A DNA stretch of 64,000 nucleotides from Thermoplasmatota archaeon (lineage in GTDB: Archaea; Thermoplasmatota; Thermoplasmata; Thermoplasmatales; Thermoplasmataceae): positions 1 to 64,000 of the forward strand of contig JAMDBD010000030.1 in the NCBI GenBank assembly GCA_023484105.1, given 5' to 3'. The first letter of the stretch is position 1. Every line of letters begins with the position of its first letter. The notes beneath the pieces were generated by a model. It was given only the letters and a program-made list of their open reading frames with translations, was not told the origin of the DNA and did no database searches. Of the stretch, positions 63,323 through 64,000 are shown in pieces. The translations under genes were made by a program, and so were the position numbers.

Positions 63323-64000
63323 TAACTCTTCTTATCCTCCTTCTTTATGCTGTACCTGTAATTCTCGGAACTGTATACTCCAGAATTGCTTATTCAGCAG
63401 GCATTCTTGTAGGCATTTTCACTTCAACATTTTCTCTTGTGGGTTTAATTTACAGCATGAGTAGCGGCATCTCGTTTGGTATCTTTTCTCTTTCTCTGGA
63501 TCCTATGTCTTTGTTTTTTTTACTTATAGTTTCCGTAGTTTCCACTCTGGTGAATTCCTATTCTCTCTCATATCTAACCGGGGAAGGAAAAGCGGCATGG
63601 CCCATTGAAGGATCTGTATTTTCAATGATCCTGGTCATCCTTTCAGCCTCTATGTTTCCATTTTTAATAGGATGGGAGGCCATGACGGTTTTTGGTTACT
63701 ACCTTCTCGGCTTCAGAACCAGATCAGGAAATATCCCTCCATATGTGTTTCTCGTATTCGGAGAGTTAAGCACACTTTTCATAATCCTTGGATTTGCAGG
63801 CATGTACAGCATGTTTCAAACGTTTGCGTTCCTTCCTGGAATTTCATTGGTATCCATTCTCCTGCTGGTTATAGGCTTCCAGATAAAGATGGGGATAATT
63901 CCATTCCAGATAACAGAGTGGCTTCCAATTGCACACGGGCAAGCGCCTGCTAATGCATCCGTGATATTCAGTGCTGGCATGACAACTGTTGCCATATATA
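63319..64000 (+). CDS. NuoL/HyfB-like membrane subunit (partial, runs off window)
   Basis: 227 codons are visible from ATG 63319, which overlaps the previous stop. Several helices and a proton-channel layout are seen: DPMSLFFLLIVSVVS, Glu120 in IGWEAMTVFGYYLLG, Lys190 in GFQIKMGIIPF and His206 in EWLPIAHGQAPANASVIFSAGMT. These match the HyfB/NuoL family. A second antiporter-like subunit beside the HyfF-like protein fits a hydrogenase-4-type membrane arm. The rest of the gene and any further subunits lie outside. Confidence 0.92.
   Translation, partial: MITLLILLLYAVPVILGTVYSRIAYSAGILVGIFTSTFSLVGLIYSMSSGISFGIFSLSLDPMSLFFLLIVSVVSTLVNSYSLSYLTGEGKAAWPIEGSVFSMILVILSASMFPFLIGWEAMTVFGYYLLGFRTRSGNIPPYVFLVFGELSTLFIILGFAGMYSMFQTFAFLPGISLVSILLLVIGFQIKMGIIPFQITEWLPIAHGQAPANASVIFSAGMTTVAIY

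Noticed and set aside
1-64000. CRISPR array or phage region
   Set aside because: No regularly spaced repeats, cas genes or phage structural genes were seen anywhere in the window.

Overview
The window is archaeal chromosome, most likely from the Thermoplasmatales (Thermoplasma, Ferroplasma, Picrophilus and relatives). The evidence is archaeal information-processing genes (RpoL, TFS, SRP54, archaeal LeuRS, single-OB SSB, archaeal ATP-dependent DNA ligase, archease), two M1 peptidases of the tricorn-factor F2/F3 type, an aldehyde dehydrogenase that closely resembles Thermoplasma glyceraldehyde dehydrogenase, a bacterial-type gyrBA operon, a ferredoxin-geranylgeranyl reductase pair for archaeal lipids, and several genes whose TATA box lies about 24-30 bp before the start codon, as for leaderless mRNAs. 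The base composition looks moderate, near 45% GC by eye. The genus cannot be fixed from the sequence alone.

Layout. 0.2-3.6 kb: cyclophilin, tRNA-Arg(GCG), an MFS exporter, a TroA/BtuF-like binding protein and an SSB. 3.7-13.9 kb: a long minus-strand run of tetraether lipid synthase-like radical SAM protein, archease, pyruvoyl arginine decarboxylase, leuS, an aldolase-dehydrogenase fusion, truA and DNA ligase. 13.9-15.9 kb: an AT-rich accessory patch with an unrecognised secreted protein interrupted by an in-frame TAA, a small membrane protein and tRNA-Gly(GCC). 15.9-25.7 kb: asparaginase-type hydrolase, a DrrAB-like ABC exporter, Trm11-type methyltransferase, rpoL, dCMP deaminase, DedA, the succinate dehydrogenase operon and an unknown protein. 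25.7-34.5 kb: gyrBA, then KDG aldolase, glyceraldehyde dehydrogenase and a sugar porter, which fit a non-phosphorylative Entner-Doudoroff route. 34.9-35.1 kb: a small transposon-like element with terminal inverted repeats and an 8-bp target duplication. 35.2-45.8 kb: first M1 peptidase, cyclase-family hydrolase, MqnA-like protein, threonine dehydrogenase facing 2-amino-3-ketobutyrate CoA ligase, sfsA, nth, ferredoxin-GGR, srp54 and tfs. 45.8-58.1 kb: ABC-2 exporter, RNase HII, TPR protein, purE-purK, sua5, second M1 peptidase, MFS and metG.

58.5-64.0 kb: a compact operon for a membrane-bound, hydrogenase-4/complex-I-like assembly that runs off the window. Its large subunit has lost both NiFe-binding CxxC motifs, and its small subunit carries a fused, half-degenerate ferredoxin domain. 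This fits the poorly characterised 'energy-converting hydrogenase related' (Ehr) class better than a true hydrogenase. It is the strongest candidate for an unusual system here, followed by the interrupted secreted-protein locus and the small mobile element.

How the genes fit together: sugar uptake, KDG aldolase and glyceraldehyde dehydrogenase supply carbon. Threonine can be cleaved to glycine and acetyl-CoA. SDH and an MqnA-like enzyme point to a menaquinone-type respiratory chain. Tes and GGR would make saturated tetraether membranes.
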